Notes under the pieces: generated by a model
The model's database searches: none
Seen by the model: the letters and a program-made list of their open reading frames with translations, nothing else
Told to the model about the DNA's origin: nothing
Part shown: piece after piece, positions 1 through 8,937 of the stretch
How positions within the stretch are numbered: position 1 is the first letter of the stretch
Layout: each line of letters opens with the position of its first letter
Made by a program: the position numbers and the translations under genes
DNA from: Paenibacillus_G sp049942825
GTDB taxonomy: Bacteria > Bacillota > Bacilli > Paenibacillales > NBRC-103111
NCBI RefSeq assembly: GCF_049942825.1
Contig: NZ_CP187970.1
Span: 3,286,001-3,350,000, forward strand
Reading direction: 5' to 3'
Length of the DNA stretch: 64,000 bases

Positions 1-539
1 ATCAGCCGGGCGAGCTCCAGCCGAGAACGACCGGCCGCGGCGAAGGGCAGCCCGAGCGCTATCCCTTCCGGCACGGAATGGAGCCCGAGCGCCCACGAGA
101 TCGAACGAGTGATCTCGGGTGCGCTGCCCAAGGCACTGCCCAGTGCGAAGCCCGCAGGAAAATTATGCAGGGCGAGCGCCAGGGCCAGAAGGCCGGAAGA
201 ATGCAGGAAGCTCTCCTGTCCTTCGGCCCTGGCATGAGGATAGCGGCGGTGCACCCAGCTGTCGAGCAGCCGGGCCAGGGCCCATCCGGCCAGAAGTCCG
301 CCCAGGGTGGGCAGCCACCCGCCCAGCCGGACGCTCTCCGGCAGGACATCCAGGACCAGCATGGCGAAGATCATGCCTGCCGACATGGCAATCAGCAGGG
401 GGAACAGCCGGGCCTGTGTCCGGCCGAGCGCATAAGCGAGCAGTCCTCCAGCCGCCGTTCCGGCAAGGCAGATGCCCATGCAGACCGCACCGGCCGCAAG
501 CGTAAGCGGGGAGAATAGGGACATGGACAGGGACATCAC
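1..539 (-). CDS. ZIP family divalent metal transporter (C-terminus missing)
   Basis: Membrane permease for zinc or related divalent cations. I translated this by hand on the minus strand; the frame is open to the window edge, so the C-terminus is cut off after about 179 codons. The two ZIP metal-binding helices are visible: HNFPAG in one helix and HSVPEG in the next, the hallmark His/Glu pattern of TM4 and TM5. Several hydrophobic helices precede them. GTG at 539 lies 8 bases after an AAGGAAGG ribosome site; the ATG three bases later (536) is the alternative start. It is divergent from the next gene. Family assignment is secure; substrate and transport direction are not. Confidence 0.85.
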   Translation of the reverse strand, partial: MMSLSMSLFSPLTLAAGAVCMGICLAGTAAGGLLAYALGRTQARLFPLLIAMSAGMIFAMLVLDVLPESVRLGGWLPTLGGLLAGWALARLLDSWVHRRYPHARAEGQESFLHSSGLLALALALHNFPAGFALGSALGSAPEITRSISWALGLHSVPEGIALGLPFAAAGRSRLELARL

Positions 540-767
540 GCCGATTACCTTCCTTCCGTCAGCTTGATCCCCGGCCCGGACAAGGGAGGGGGACAGCCTA
601 TGTATATGCCGGCCGCGGTGCTGTCAGAAGCATTGGTACATCCTTAACGATTTACCACAAGGCTTCTATCGACCGTGTCTCTCCGGATATGATAGGTTTG
701 TACTTGCGAGGATAGGAAGTTTTCCGTATGAATTCAAACCACTAACGTAAATGTTAAGGAGGATGGC

Positions 768-1850
768 ATGCAAGCACTGCATCCAGCAATGACCGCACCT
801 TCGGAACCGCGGGTAGATTATCAGGAGATTCGGGATTTTCTTGCCCGTCATGGAGGCAGCACGCTCTCCCATCTGATCCTTTTGCAGGATAAAGAAATTT
901 ACTGGTCCCAAGATAAGCACGCGTTGATTGCTTTCAAAAAAATAGGCAGTCATTATTTCGTGCTCGGCGACCCGGTCGGCCCGGAAGGACATCTGGAGGA
1001 AGCCCTCCGGGAATTCAAGGCATACTGTGCGGACCGCGGCGGCAAAGCAGTGTTCTACCAGGTTTCTCCGCAGTATAAAAGCATGTATGAAGGGGAGGGC
1101 TACCGTTTCTTCAAGCTGGGGGAAGAGGCGGTTCTCGACCTCGGCTCCTTCGATCTCTCCGGCAAAAAGGGAAGCAAACTGCGCACCCGCAGAAGCAAGT
1201 TCGAGCGAAGCGGGTACCGGTTCGAGGTGGAGCATCCTCCGTTCTCCGGCTCCTTCCTGTCGCAGCTCGAGCAGGTGTCCGCCTCGTGGCTTGGAGGCCG
1301 CCAGGAGAAGAACTACTCGGTAGGTTTCTTCACCCGAGATTATGTCATGGCTCATCCGGTGGCAGCCCTATATGCGCCGGACGGCACCATGGTCGCGTTC
1401 GCCACGATAGGCGGAGGCGGGGAGGCGGCGGCCCGTACCGTTGTGATCGATCTCATGCGGCATACGTCCGATTCGCCGCACGGCACGATGGATATGCTGT
1501 TTCTCTCCATTTTCTTCTGGGCGAAGGAACAGGGATATGCGAGGTGCAGTATGGGTATGGCTCCGCTGGCCGGCGTTGGAGTAACGCCATGCGCCACCTC
1601 GAGCGAGAAGATGGCCAAGCATATGTACGAGTACGGCAATGCTTTTTATAAATTTAAGGGTCTGCGTGAATTCAAGAGCAAATTTCATCCAGAGTGGGTT
1701 CCCAAATACTTGGCCTACCAGGGCGGGATTCTTCCACTGCTGATCCTGCAGCTTATCTGTCTCATCAATTTCGGACGGAAGCTGCATCCCTCGATGGTAT
1801 TCAGTCTGCTCTACGGGACCAAGACGAAGCCGGGCGAGCTGCAGGGCTGA
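768..1850 (+). CDS. DUF2156 protein, soluble MprF-like lysyl/alanyl-phosphatidylglycerol synthase domain
   Basis: The 360 residues resemble the cytosolic C-terminal synthase domain of MprF, a dual-GNAT fold that transfers an aminoacyl group from aminoacyl-tRNA to phosphatidylglycerol. Recognisable family segments include FVLGDPVGP near residue 65, VFYQVSP near 98 and a basic KLRTRRSKFERSG stretch near 137. The multi-helix N-terminal flippase of full MprF is absent; only a hydrophobic patch near residues 320-345 could touch the membrane. The ATG follows AAGGAGG closely. It is a single-gene transcript with a terminator just downstream. Function in lipid aminoacylation is inferred from the family; some DUF2156 proteins have other, unknown substrates. 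Confidence 0.8.
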   Translation: MQALHPAMTAPSEPRVDYQEIRDFLARHGGSTLSHLILLQDKEIYWSQDKHALIAFKKIGSHYFVLGDPVGPEGHLEEALREFKAYCADRGGKAVFYQVSPQYKSMYEGEGYRFFKLGEEAVLDLGSFDLSGKKGSKLRTRRSKFERSGYRFEVEHPPFSGSFLSQLEQVSASWLGGRQEKNYSVGFFTRDYVMAHPVAALYAPDGTMVAFATIGGGGEAAARTVVIDLMRHTSDSPHGTMDMLFLSIFFWAKEQGYARCSMGMAPLAGVGVTPCATSSEKMAKHMYEYGNAFYKFKGLREFKSKFHPEWVPKYLAYQGGILPLLILQLICLINFGRKLHPSMVFSLLYGTKTKPGELQG

Positions 1851-1873
1851 GGCATGCGGACAGACATAGTGTG

Positions 1874-1908
1874 AACCAAAACCGGGGAGGGAACTCCTTG
1901 GTTTTTTA
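1874..1908 (+). terminator. Rho-independent terminator after the MprF-like gene
   Basis: Arms AACCAA and TTGGTT enclose an inner GGAG/CTCC stem and are followed by a T-run. It lies 24 bases after the stop codon. Confidence 0.65.
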
Positions 1909-1988
1909 TTGAAGAAGAAGGATTTTTGTCGTATTGTGTCGAATAATTGGGCTATGTAATGTAAACGTCCAACACAGGAAGGTGTCCG

Positions 1989-4382
1989 ATGAACCTGCAG
2001 GCATCCATGAAAAATCAACTCCGGCTCGGAGGGCTTCTTACCATCGTGCTGGTCGCCCTGTGTTATTCGTCAATTACCGTATTTACGGAAGGGCAGCGCT
2101 TGGCTCAGCAGGGTCAAAAAAGCTTGGAGTCGAATCTCACAATCAAAAGTCAGTACATCGAACGTTGGCTCGACGGCCGGCTGAATGATCTCCGTTTCCT
2201 GAGCCGTATGCCTGAATTCCAGAGCGCCGGCAAAGAAACCGCGGCAGAGCTTCTGCTGATGTGCCAGGACACCGAACAAGAATTCGATAAAATCCACTTC
2301 ATCGGCCTGAACGGTGAACTGATCGCCAGTACCTATCAAGGCATCCAAGACTGGGCTTCCGTGAAAGACAGAGTATACTTCCAGGAAGCCATGCTTGGCC
2401 ATGAGTATGTAAGTGATCTGACCATCTCCAAAACGACTCGCGAACCCGTGGTCTTCATTGCGGTGCCGGTGCGCGATGAGAAATCGGCCATATCCGGCGT
2501 CTTGGTCGGGTCGGTCAAGCTGGAGGTCATCGACCGGATGCTCGCCAAGCTGGAAATCCCTTCGCCCGGTACGGACACGTATCTCGTCGATCTGGAGGGG
2601 CGGATGCTGTCCGACTTCCGGCATTCGCAGGAGCTGCAGCGGCTCGGGCGGGCGAAGGAGGAAACGCGTCTCACCATTGATACCGAAATCTACCAGGATG
2701 CGCTCAAAGGCCAGCCTGCGGAAGGGGCTTACCGAGACTATAGAGGCCAGGAAGTGTATGGAAGCTATGTCTGGGTGAACGGCGGCAGGTGGCTGCTGAT
2801 CAGTGAGCTCGAGAAGAGCATGCTGCTGCGCGGCATGCTCAGTGATCTGATGAATCAGGCGCTGATGGGTTTTATTATCATCCTGGTCGCCGCGCTGTTC
2901 TTCGTCAAACTGGTGGAACACCGGTTTGCGGACACGCTTAGAATGCTTGTGGAGCGGGCACAGGCCATACGCGGCGGGTTTTATGCGATGCCTCCCCGGG
3001 ACCCCGAGTTCCAGAAGGCGCCAGGAGAATACCGCATCCTGATGGAGGCCATGAACGAGATGTCCGAGACGGTCCGCTTAAAGATGGATCTTCTTAAGGC
3101 CAGCGAGCAGAAGTTCAAATCCCTCTTCGACCATCATCTGCATGCCGTATGCACCTTCGATCTCCAGGGCAATTATACCTCGGCGAACACCATCTGCCTC
3201 CGGGAATCGGGGTACAGCCTGGAAGAATTTACGAGCCTGCGGTATGATCAGCTGCTGCATCCAAGCTGCTGGGGAAGGCTCGAAATCGCCTTGAGGCGCC
3301 TGAAGAACGGGGGAGGCGATGAATTTGAAGTGACAATGATCACCAAAGACGGCCAGCTGCGACGGCTGTTCAGTGCTGTCATCCCCATCTATACCGGTGA
3401 TGATGTCACAGGTGCTTTTTGCGTGGCCAAGGATATGACCGAACAGCTCCAGTCCCAGGAGAAGCTCAGGGCCAGTGAGGAGAAATACCGCTTCCTGACG
3501 GAGAGTTCATCGGATATGATCTCCGTCCATGACAAGGGGGGAGCGTATAAGATGGTAACACCGGCCTGCGGCCCGCTGTTCGGGTATGAGCCAGAAGAAC
3601 TTATCGGGCGTTCGGCCTATGATCTCATTCATCCGGAGGACAGCCAGCACGTCATTCTCACCCATAAGAAAGTCTGGGAGAGCGCTGAGGTGGAATCCGT
3701 GGCTTACCGGATTCGCCGGAAAGATAGCAGCTACCTCTGGGTCGAATCGAAGAGCCGAAAAGTGCACTCCGAATCGGAAGGGGAGACGGTGGTCGTCGTC
3801 ACCAGGGATATTTCCGAACGGAAGCAGACGGAGCTTGCCTTGACTGAAGTGAACAAGAAGCTGCAGCATCAGGCGGAGCAGGATGGACTCACCCAGATTC
3901 CGAACCGCCGTCTCTTCGACAAGACGCTCCGGAGCGAGTGGAGAAGGGCCGCCCGCACGGACAGCCCGCTCTCCATGATTCTGATCGATATCGATTACTT
4001 CAAGGCGTACAACGATACGTTCGGGCATCTCAGCGGAGATGAGTGCCTGAAGAGGGTCGCGGCCATTCTGCGCGACAATCTCCTGAGGGAGACCGATCTT
4101 GCCGCACGCTTCGGGGGCGAAGAGTTTGCCATCCTCCTGCCGCATACGGATCTCGACGGGGCGCTCGTTGTGGCCGAGCATCTCCGCAATGCCGTAGAGG
4201 CGGCCTGCCTGCCGCATCCAAGGTCCCGGATCGGCGAGTATGTGACGATCTCCCTCGGCGTGGCATCGCTGATACCGCCGCTGCCTTATGAGCCGACGGA
4301 GCTGATCGAACAGGCTGACCGTGCGCTGTACCACGCAAAAAGGCAGCGCAATCACGTCGAGGCCTATAACTCGGCAGAGTAA
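1989..4382 (+). CDS. Membrane diguanylate cyclase: dCache-PAS-PAS-GGDEF
   Basis: Makes the second messenger c-di-GMP from two GTP in response to an external signal. The 797 residues show a TM helix at about 15-35, an extracellular double-Cache-like sensor to about 285, a second TM at about 290-310, two PAS domains (about 370-490 and 500-620) and a C-terminal GGDEF domain. The active site is GGEEF at 709-713, and RETD at 700-703 is a proper inhibitory I-site, so product feedback inhibition is expected. No EAL or HD-GYP domain is fused. The start follows an AGGAAGG site. It is monocistronic, with a strong terminator right after the stop. The ligand of the Cache domain is unknown. Confidence 0.93.
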   Translation: MNLQASMKNQLRLGGLLTIVLVALCYSSITVFTEGQRLAQQGQKSLESNLTIKSQYIERWLDGRLNDLRFLSRMPEFQSAGKETAAELLLMCQDTEQEFDKIHFIGLNGELIASTYQGIQDWASVKDRVYFQEAMLGHEYVSDLTISKTTREPVVFIAVPVRDEKSAISGVLVGSVKLEVIDRMLAKLEIPSPGTDTYLVDLEGRMLSDFRHSQELQRLGRAKEETRLTIDTEIYQDALKGQPAEGAYRDYRGQEVYGSYVWVNGGRWLLISELEKSMLLRGMLSDLMNQALMGFIIILVAALFFVKLVEHRFADTLRMLVERAQAIRGGFYAMPPRDPEFQKAPGEYRILMEAMNEMSETVRLKMDLLKASEQKFKSLFDHHLHAVCTFDLQGNYTSANTICLRESGYSLEEFTSLRYDQLLHPSCWGRLEIALRRLKNGGGDEFEVTMITKDGQLRRLFSAVIPIYTGDDVTGAFCVAKDMTEQLQSQEKLRASEEKYRFLTESSSDMISVHDKGGAYKMVTPACGPLFGYEPEELIGRSAYDLIHPEDSQHVILTHKKVWESAEVESVAYRIRRKDSSYLWVESKSRKVHSESEGETVVVVTRDISERKQTELALTEVNKKLQHQAEQDGLTQIPNRRLFDKTLRSEWRRAARTDSPLSMILIDIDYFKAYNDTFGHLSGDECLKRVAAILRDNLLRETDLAARFGGEEFAILLPHTDLDGALVVAEHLRNAVEAACLPHPRSRIGEYVTISLGVASLIPPLPYEPTELIEQADRALYHAKRQRNHVEAYNSAE

Positions 4383-4394
4383 GCCTCTGCTTTA

Positions 4395-4422
4395 CCCGCT
4401 GCCCTTTCGGCAGCGGGTTTTT
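4395..4422 (+). terminator. Strong Rho-independent terminator
   Basis: Perfect 9-bp stem CCCGCTGCC/GGCAGCGGG with loop CTTTC, followed by six T. Confidence 0.93.
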
Positions 4423-4531
4423 GGCTTTGCCGGCAAGGCGCTTGGCATCTTGCGGCCGAAAGTGATAGGATCAATCGTAGGATCATGGTAGGCCATACTT
4501 TATAGAATCAATCTGTTGAGGAGGTGTGACA

Positions 4532-5281
4532 ATGTCGATAGAAACGGAAGAGGAGCTGGCCGCGCTGCAGCGGATCGGCCGGATCGTGGCGGAAGCCCGC
4601 AAAGAAATGGCGCGATGTGCCGTTCCCGGGATCAAGACAAGGGAGCTGGACGCCATTGGGAAGGCGGTCCTGGACCGGTACGGAGCGGTCTCCGCACCAA
4701 GCAGGGAATATGATTTTCCCGGGACGACCTGCATCAGTGTCAATCATGTAGCCGCCCACGGCATTCCGGATGATACGGTTCTTCGCGACGGGGATCTGGT
4801 GAACATCGATGTGTCCGCTGAGCTGGGTGGGTATTATGCCGATACGGGCGAAACCTTGGTGGTGGGCCAGAGCGCGGACAGCCAGCAGCATGAGCTGTGC
4901 CGAAGCTCTCTCCGGGCGCTCGAGGCGGGCCTCAGGAAAGCGAAAGCCGGGGCAAAGCTCAGCGGCATCGGCCGGGCGGTTCACCAGTCTGCCCGCCGGG
5001 ACGGATTCACCGTTATCCGCAACCTGGGAGGCCACGGCATTGGCCGCAGGCTGCATGAGGAGCCGGAAGGGATTCTGAATTATTACGATCCCTCCGATGG
5101 ACGGCTGCTCACGAGCGGCATGGTTTTGGCGGTCGAAACCTTCGTTTCCACCGGAGCCGAGATCGTGATCGAGGATAAAGACGGCTGGGGACTGGTTCCC
5201 CCGGACCGCAGCAGCTATATTGCCCAGTTCGAGCACACGATTGTCATCACCCGGGGGGAACCGCTGATTCTGACCGCTTGA
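4532..5281 (+). CDS. map: Type I methionine aminopeptidase
   Basis: Dimetal enzyme that removes the initiator methionine from nascent proteins. All five metal ligands are present: Asp93, Asp104, His168, Glu202 and Glu234, together with the active-site His76 (AAHGIP). The 249-residue length matches the bacterial type I core without an N-terminal extension. ATG 4532 sits 6 bases after GAGGAGGT; an in-frame GTG at 4526 overlaps that site and is less likely. The standard map gene of Bacillota lies in the ribosomal protein operon, so this isolated copy is probably a second paralogue, like B. subtilis mapB (inference). It is monocistronic and ends at a shared terminator. Confidence 0.94.
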   Translation: MSIETEEELAALQRIGRIVAEARKEMARCAVPGIKTRELDAIGKAVLDRYGAVSAPSREYDFPGTTCISVNHVAAHGIPDDTVLRDGDLVNIDVSAELGGYYADTGETLVVGQSADSQQHELCRSSLRALEAGLRKAKAGAKLSGIGRAVHQSARRDGFTVIRNLGGHGIGRRLHEEPEGILNYYDPSDGRLLTSGMVLAVETFVSTGAEIVIEDKDGWGLVPPDRSSYIAQFEHTIVITRGEPLILTA

Positions 5282-5312
5282 TTCGTCAGGTGAACGAATG
5301 AACGCAAAAGCT

Positions 5313-5361
5313 CCCAAAAAGAAACAGCCGCCCGGAACCGGAGCGGCTGTTTCTTTTTGGG
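5313..5361. terminator. Bidirectional terminator between map and the convergent DUF4405 gene
   Basis: A long perfect stem (5316-5331 with 5343-5358) has A-rich left and T-rich right flanks, so it can stop transcripts from both converging genes. Confidence 0.9.
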
Positions 5362-5399
5362 GAAGCTGGTCAGAGGAGCGGCCGGCGATAGCTGCTGCG

Positions 5400-6263
5400 T
5401 TACAGCTTAGCTGCTGCCGTGCGCTTTCTGCGGCCGATCCATTGATCCGCATAATAAGTGATCCCGCCGAAGAGGGCCATGATGCCGAAATAGGTGGCAA
5501 TCACCTTAAGGAAGCTCGTGCTCTGCTGGCTTCTTCCTTGCGCTTTGGCTGGAGGTGCAGCGGCTTGGCTCACGGAAGCTGAACCGTCACCGGAGCGTTC
5601 ACCGGCTGCGGTAGCGGTTGGGGCCGGCGCCCCGCCGCCTGCCTGCGGCCGATGCATCGCTCCTTGTGCGGAGGCGGCGGACGATACGCCTAGGGCGGCC
5701 TCCAGCATGCCAAACTTGGAGATATAATTGGTTGCATAGACCTGATAGGCTCCGAAAACCAGGACGACAGCCGCCGCGGAGGTCAGCAGGACACGCGACA
5801 CGGCTTTCGGCAGTTTAAGGTCCAACAGCCTTTGGGTCACCTTCATTACCCAATGCCAGTGAAGGCCGACATGGACCCCGATCAGGATCAGGGTGAAGAA
5901 GGAAACGCCCATATGGGAGATTTTGAACCAGTTTTCGCTGCCGAACCGGAAGTTTGGAAGCAGGACTCTGGAGATCAGCAGTCCGCTGAGAATCACAAAG
6001 ATCATGGAGAGGAGCAGCAGTACATTCAGCAGATAGCTGAAGCGGGTTTTCCCCGGCAGCGTCTTGTCGAACAGCCGCAGCGTAATTTTTTTGACGAAGG
6101 TCGCATTGAGCAGAATGTGTACGAGAATAGCGAAGCCGATGGCTGCGCCGGCAATTTCATGAAAAGCCATTCCTCCCAGCACCGTTTTGTTAAACAGCAG
6201 GGCAAACGTAATGCCCATAGCGGCATCAAGGGCGAGCTTGACATAAGGTTTTTTGTTATTCAT
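5400..6263 (-). CDS. DUF4405 membrane protein, cytochrome b-like
   Basis: A 287-residue integral membrane protein. The N-terminal 180 residues contain four or five helices with conserved histidines in FHEIAG, VHILLN, ISHMGV and HVGLHWHW, a pattern typical of DUF4405 proteins, which are thought to bind heme and to work with extracellular flavinylated redox proteins. A Gly/Ala/Pro-rich linker (about 200-250) follows, then a last helix (IATYFGIMALFGGITYY) and a basic tail. The start follows GGGAGA at good spacing. No FMN-binding or ApbE gene lies next to it, so its redox partner is not visible here. Function is a family-level inference. Confidence 0.75.
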   Translation of the reverse strand: MNNKKPYVKLALDAAMGITFALLFNKTVLGGMAFHEIAGAAIGFAILVHILLNATFVKKITLRLFDKTLPGKTRFSYLLNVLLLLSMIFVILSGLLISRVLLPNFRFGSENWFKISHMGVSFFTLILIGVHVGLHWHWVMKVTQRLLDLKLPKAVSRVLLTSAAAVVLVFGAYQVYATNYISKFGMLEAALGVSSAASAQGAMHRPQAGGGAPAPTATAAGERSGDGSASVSQAAAPPAKAQGRSQQSTSFLKVIATYFGIMALFGGITYYADQWIGRRKRTAAAKL

Positions 6264-6408
6264 TGTTGTTGTCTCCCATCAGCGTGTTCTTGTTAGGTTG
6301 GTACTATCCTAGCATCGGGAGCCGCAAGGCATCCTGAGAGCCCGCTGAACATTTGCTGAAAGTGAAAAAGCATGCTTCGCCAACCCTTCGAGCGCATCGG
6401 CGGGAGAC

Positions 6409-6445
6409 AAAAAAACCGGTCTCCGCCTAAGGGCGTGACCGGTTT
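6409..6445 (-). terminator. Terminator of the GH18 gene
   Basis: On the minus strand, a 9-bp stem AAACCGGTC/GACCGGTTT with an inner CGCC/GGCG stem is followed by a T-run. It starts 12 bases after the stop codon. Confidence 0.9.
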
Positions 6446-6456
6446 GAGTATGAGAT

Positions 6457-8382
6457 TTATTTCTGCTGCAGCATCATGCTCCACAGGCTGGACGGATCAT
6501 AGCCAAGGCGCCAGGCTGCGACACCAGCGAGGTCGTACTTCTTCGCGAGATCGATGCGGGCCTTTACGGTAGCTTCGTCTTCCATCCAGAACACATAACG
6601 GGAGCCGTTCTCCGTATATTCCACCTTATCTTGTCCGAACCGGGCGTCATAGGTGCGCACCGCTTTTTTGGATTCGATCAGCGCAGGAAGGTCCTTCATC
6701 AACAAGGCCCGGTTGCTCTCGAGCTTGCCGGCTGAATCCATCTTCCACTCCCTCACATAGAAGGGAATGCCGATGATGAGCTTGTCCCGCGGAATGCCGT
6801 AGGCCAGGAATTCCTGGATGCCTTCCTCTACCCACGGCAGACCGGCGACTGAACCCGCTTCGGTGCTGCCCTTCCAGTGCTGGTCATAGGTCATGGTGAT
6901 GACATAGTCGACGATGCCGGCCAGCTTCTCATGGTCGAACGCCGTCTTCGCATTCCACTTCGCGCTGCCTCGCGGCAGGTCGACCGAGATCGTCAGCTTC
7001 TGGGCATGTGCTTTGGAGACAAGCTCCTCCATGAACTTCGTGAACGCTGCCCGGTCACTGCCCGAGACGCTCTCGAAGTCGATATTGAGACCGTCCACGC
7101 CAAGCTTCACTGCCCGGGTGACCAGGGCATCAATGAACTTCGCGCGGGCTTCGGCCGAGGCCAGGAAGCCGGTCGTCAGCTTGCTGTCGAACTGATTGGC
7201 GACGAGCGGATGCACCGAGTAGCCCTGTGATTTGAGCCAGGCTACGGTCTCGGCGTTGGAGGTATCAGCCAATTCGCCCGTCGTATCCTTGAGCTGGAAG
7301 TACGTAGGGGAGACGACGTCGAGTCCCTGTGTTCCGGCCACATGGCTGCGGATCGTGCTGTCGCTCGAGCTGCCGTTCCAGCCCCAGAATTGCAGCTCCT
7401 TCAGGTTGTCCCAGATGACGGAGCCGTCATCGTACAGCCGGATAGAGGCATTGCTGTAGCCGGAGGCGTAGGCCAGGGCGCTGCCGATGTTCTGGAAGTC
7501 CGCGATCCACTTGTCGTTCTGGTAGACCTGGTAGTAAGGATAATTATTCCAAATGGTACGGGCCGCGGATGACGGGCTATCGCTGCTCTCGGTAATGCGG
7601 GTATGATCAAATCCCTGCGCATAAGCGATCGCTTGCTCCAGGCCGAGGAAGGAGCCGATCTCCTTGTCGAACTGGTATACCTTGTATGGCTTGACATTAG
7701 AGTGGACGACCGTTCCATTGTCCGTCCGGCGAACCTCCGAATTGCTCCAGTAGAGGGAGGCCTTCACCGCATCTTCCAAGGAAGCGTACGTCCAGGACTC
7801 GCTGGTATAGGTGCCCTGGTAGATCTGATATTCCTTGGGTCCCTGACGGAGCTCGGCTTTGCGGGCTTCAGGAATGTTGTCCCACACCCAGCTGTGGTCC
7901 GACAGGTCGATGATGTGTGCATTGCCCCAGCGCCGAGCTTCGGCGACGGCCGCCTCCAGCGTCGGGAACGTCCACTTGTCAAGCGTGATCTCGCCTTGGT
8001 ACAGGCGGTATTTAGGGTAATTGTTCCATACCCAGCCGCCGGATTCCAGATCGCGCACACTGGCGTGACCCCACTTCGAGGCTTCGGCGACGGCGGCCTC
8101 CAGGGATGCGAACTTCCACTGGGGCAGGGAGGTGCCGTTCTGGTATACCCGGTACTTCGGATAATTGTGCCACAGCCATTTGCGGGAGCCGATTTCTTCC
8201 ACGCGGCTGTCCGCGAACCACCGGGCATAGGATTCGGCTTCGGCGTAAGAGGCGGTCTCCATCAGCAGGTGCTGGTCTTGATAAACACGGTATTTGGTCG
8301 TCTTGTCGGCAGCGTGAACGGAGCCGGCGGACGAGAATAGCAGTGCGAAGAGAGACATGGAGATCAGGGTCTTGCGCTTCAA
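6457..8382 (-). CDS. Secreted glycoside hydrolase family 18 protein with six N-terminal YxVYQ repeats
   Basis: 641 residues with a Sec signal peptide ending near VHAA (residue 25). Residues 30-325 are six imperfect repeats of about 46-55 residues. Each begins with YxVYQ (at about 31, 77, 126, 185, 233 and 284), has an A-rich helix in the middle and usually ends with W-x-(N/D)-N. Residues 330-641 form a GH18 barrel with the catalytic signature DGLNIDFE (430-437; Glu437 is the proton donor). GH18 enzymes of this general shape act on chitin or peptidoglycan-type N-acetylglucosamine chains. The repeats are probably a wall- or glycan-binding module (inference). The start codon is TTG after GAGGCG, and it is monocistronic. 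Confidence 0.88.
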   Translation of the reverse strand: MKRKTLISMSLFALLFSSAGSVHAADKTTKYRVYQDQHLLMETASYAEAESYARWFADSRVEEIGSRKWLWHNYPKYRVYQNGTSLPQWKFASLEAAVAEASKWGHASVRDLESGGWVWNNYPKYRLYQGEITLDKWTFPTLEAAVAEARRWGNAHIIDLSDHSWVWDNIPEARKAELRQGPKEYQIYQGTYTSESWTYASLEDAVKASLYWSNSEVRRTDNGTVVHSNVKPYKVYQFDKEIGSFLGLEQAIAYAQGFDHTRITESSDSPSSAARTIWNNYPYYQVYQNDKWIADFQNIGSALAYASGYSNASIRLYDDGSVIWDNLKELQFWGWNGSSSDSTIRSHVAGTQGLDVVSPTYFQLKDTTGELADTSNAETVAWLKSQGYSVHPLVANQFDSKLTTGFLASAEARAKFIDALVTRAVKLGVDGLNIDFESVSGSDRAAFTKFMEELVSKAHAQKLTISVDLPRGSAKWNAKTAFDHEKLAGIVDYVITMTYDQHWKGSTEAGSVAGLPWVEEGIQEFLAYGIPRDKLIIGIPFYVREWKMDSAGKLESNRALLMKDLPALIESKKAVRTYDARFGQDKVEYTENGSRYVFWMEDEATVKARIDLAKKYDLAGVAAWRLGYDPSSLWSMMLQQK

Positions 8383-8575
8383 GTGGGAATCGCCTCTTTC
8401 TCTAGTAAGTCTATTCTATTAAACGCAGAGAGAGGCGCGGAAGTTGCACGGTAAATCCTAGAGACGCAGCCAAGGTAAAATAAACCCGGGCATGCAAGTA
8501 GATATTGAAATCGCAGATTTTGAGATAGCCGCCTACATCGACCATACCAGGACAGTGCGCGTTGAGCTCCGATAT

Positions 8576-8613
8576 GAAAAAAAGCCCGTTCCAAGAAAAC
8601 TTGGAACGGGCTT
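8576..8613 (-). terminator. Terminator of the DUF2653 gene pair
   Basis: Perfect 14-bp stem (8582-8595 with 8600-8613) and a 4-base loop. On the minus strand it is followed by a T-run. Confidence 0.93.
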
Positions 8614-8634
8614 GTGCAGGTTGCGTTAGGTCCA

Positions 8635-8913
8635 TCAATGCGAAATATCGGCTACGATCTCATCCTCGAGCCGCAGGTGGATCTGGTCGCGGAAGACGCG
8701 GACCCCCTGGTGCTGGAACAGATAGCGCTCGATGGCCTCGAGCATATTGGCTGCAATGAGAATCTGGCTGCGGCCCTCTGCCATCACCTCGGCGGAGAAG
8801 CCGAGGTCATCGTCGTACTCCAGCTGGACTTCAACCTGGGTCGGCTGAATGCCTTTGCGCTCTGCTGTATGCAGACAGATTGCGTTAATGATATCCTGTT
8901 CGTTCAGTCTCAT
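8635..8913 (-). CDS. DUF2653 (YxcD-like) small protein
   Basis: 92 residues, acidic and soluble, beginning MRLNEQDIINAI and carrying the family-like YDDDLGFSAE segment near residue 35. This matches the Bacillota YxcD/DUF2653 family as I remember it; no function is established. It is the second gene of a two-gene unit, 24 bases after the Gly-rich membrane protein gene, and ends before a strong terminator. Confidence 0.7.
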   Translation of the reverse strand: MRLNEQDIINAICLHTAERKGIQPTQVEVQLEYDDDLGFSAEVMAEGRSQILIAANMLEAIERYLFQHQGVRVFRDQIHLRLEDEIVADISH

Positions 8914-8937
8914 CTCGTCAGCTCCCGCTTCCCCGGA

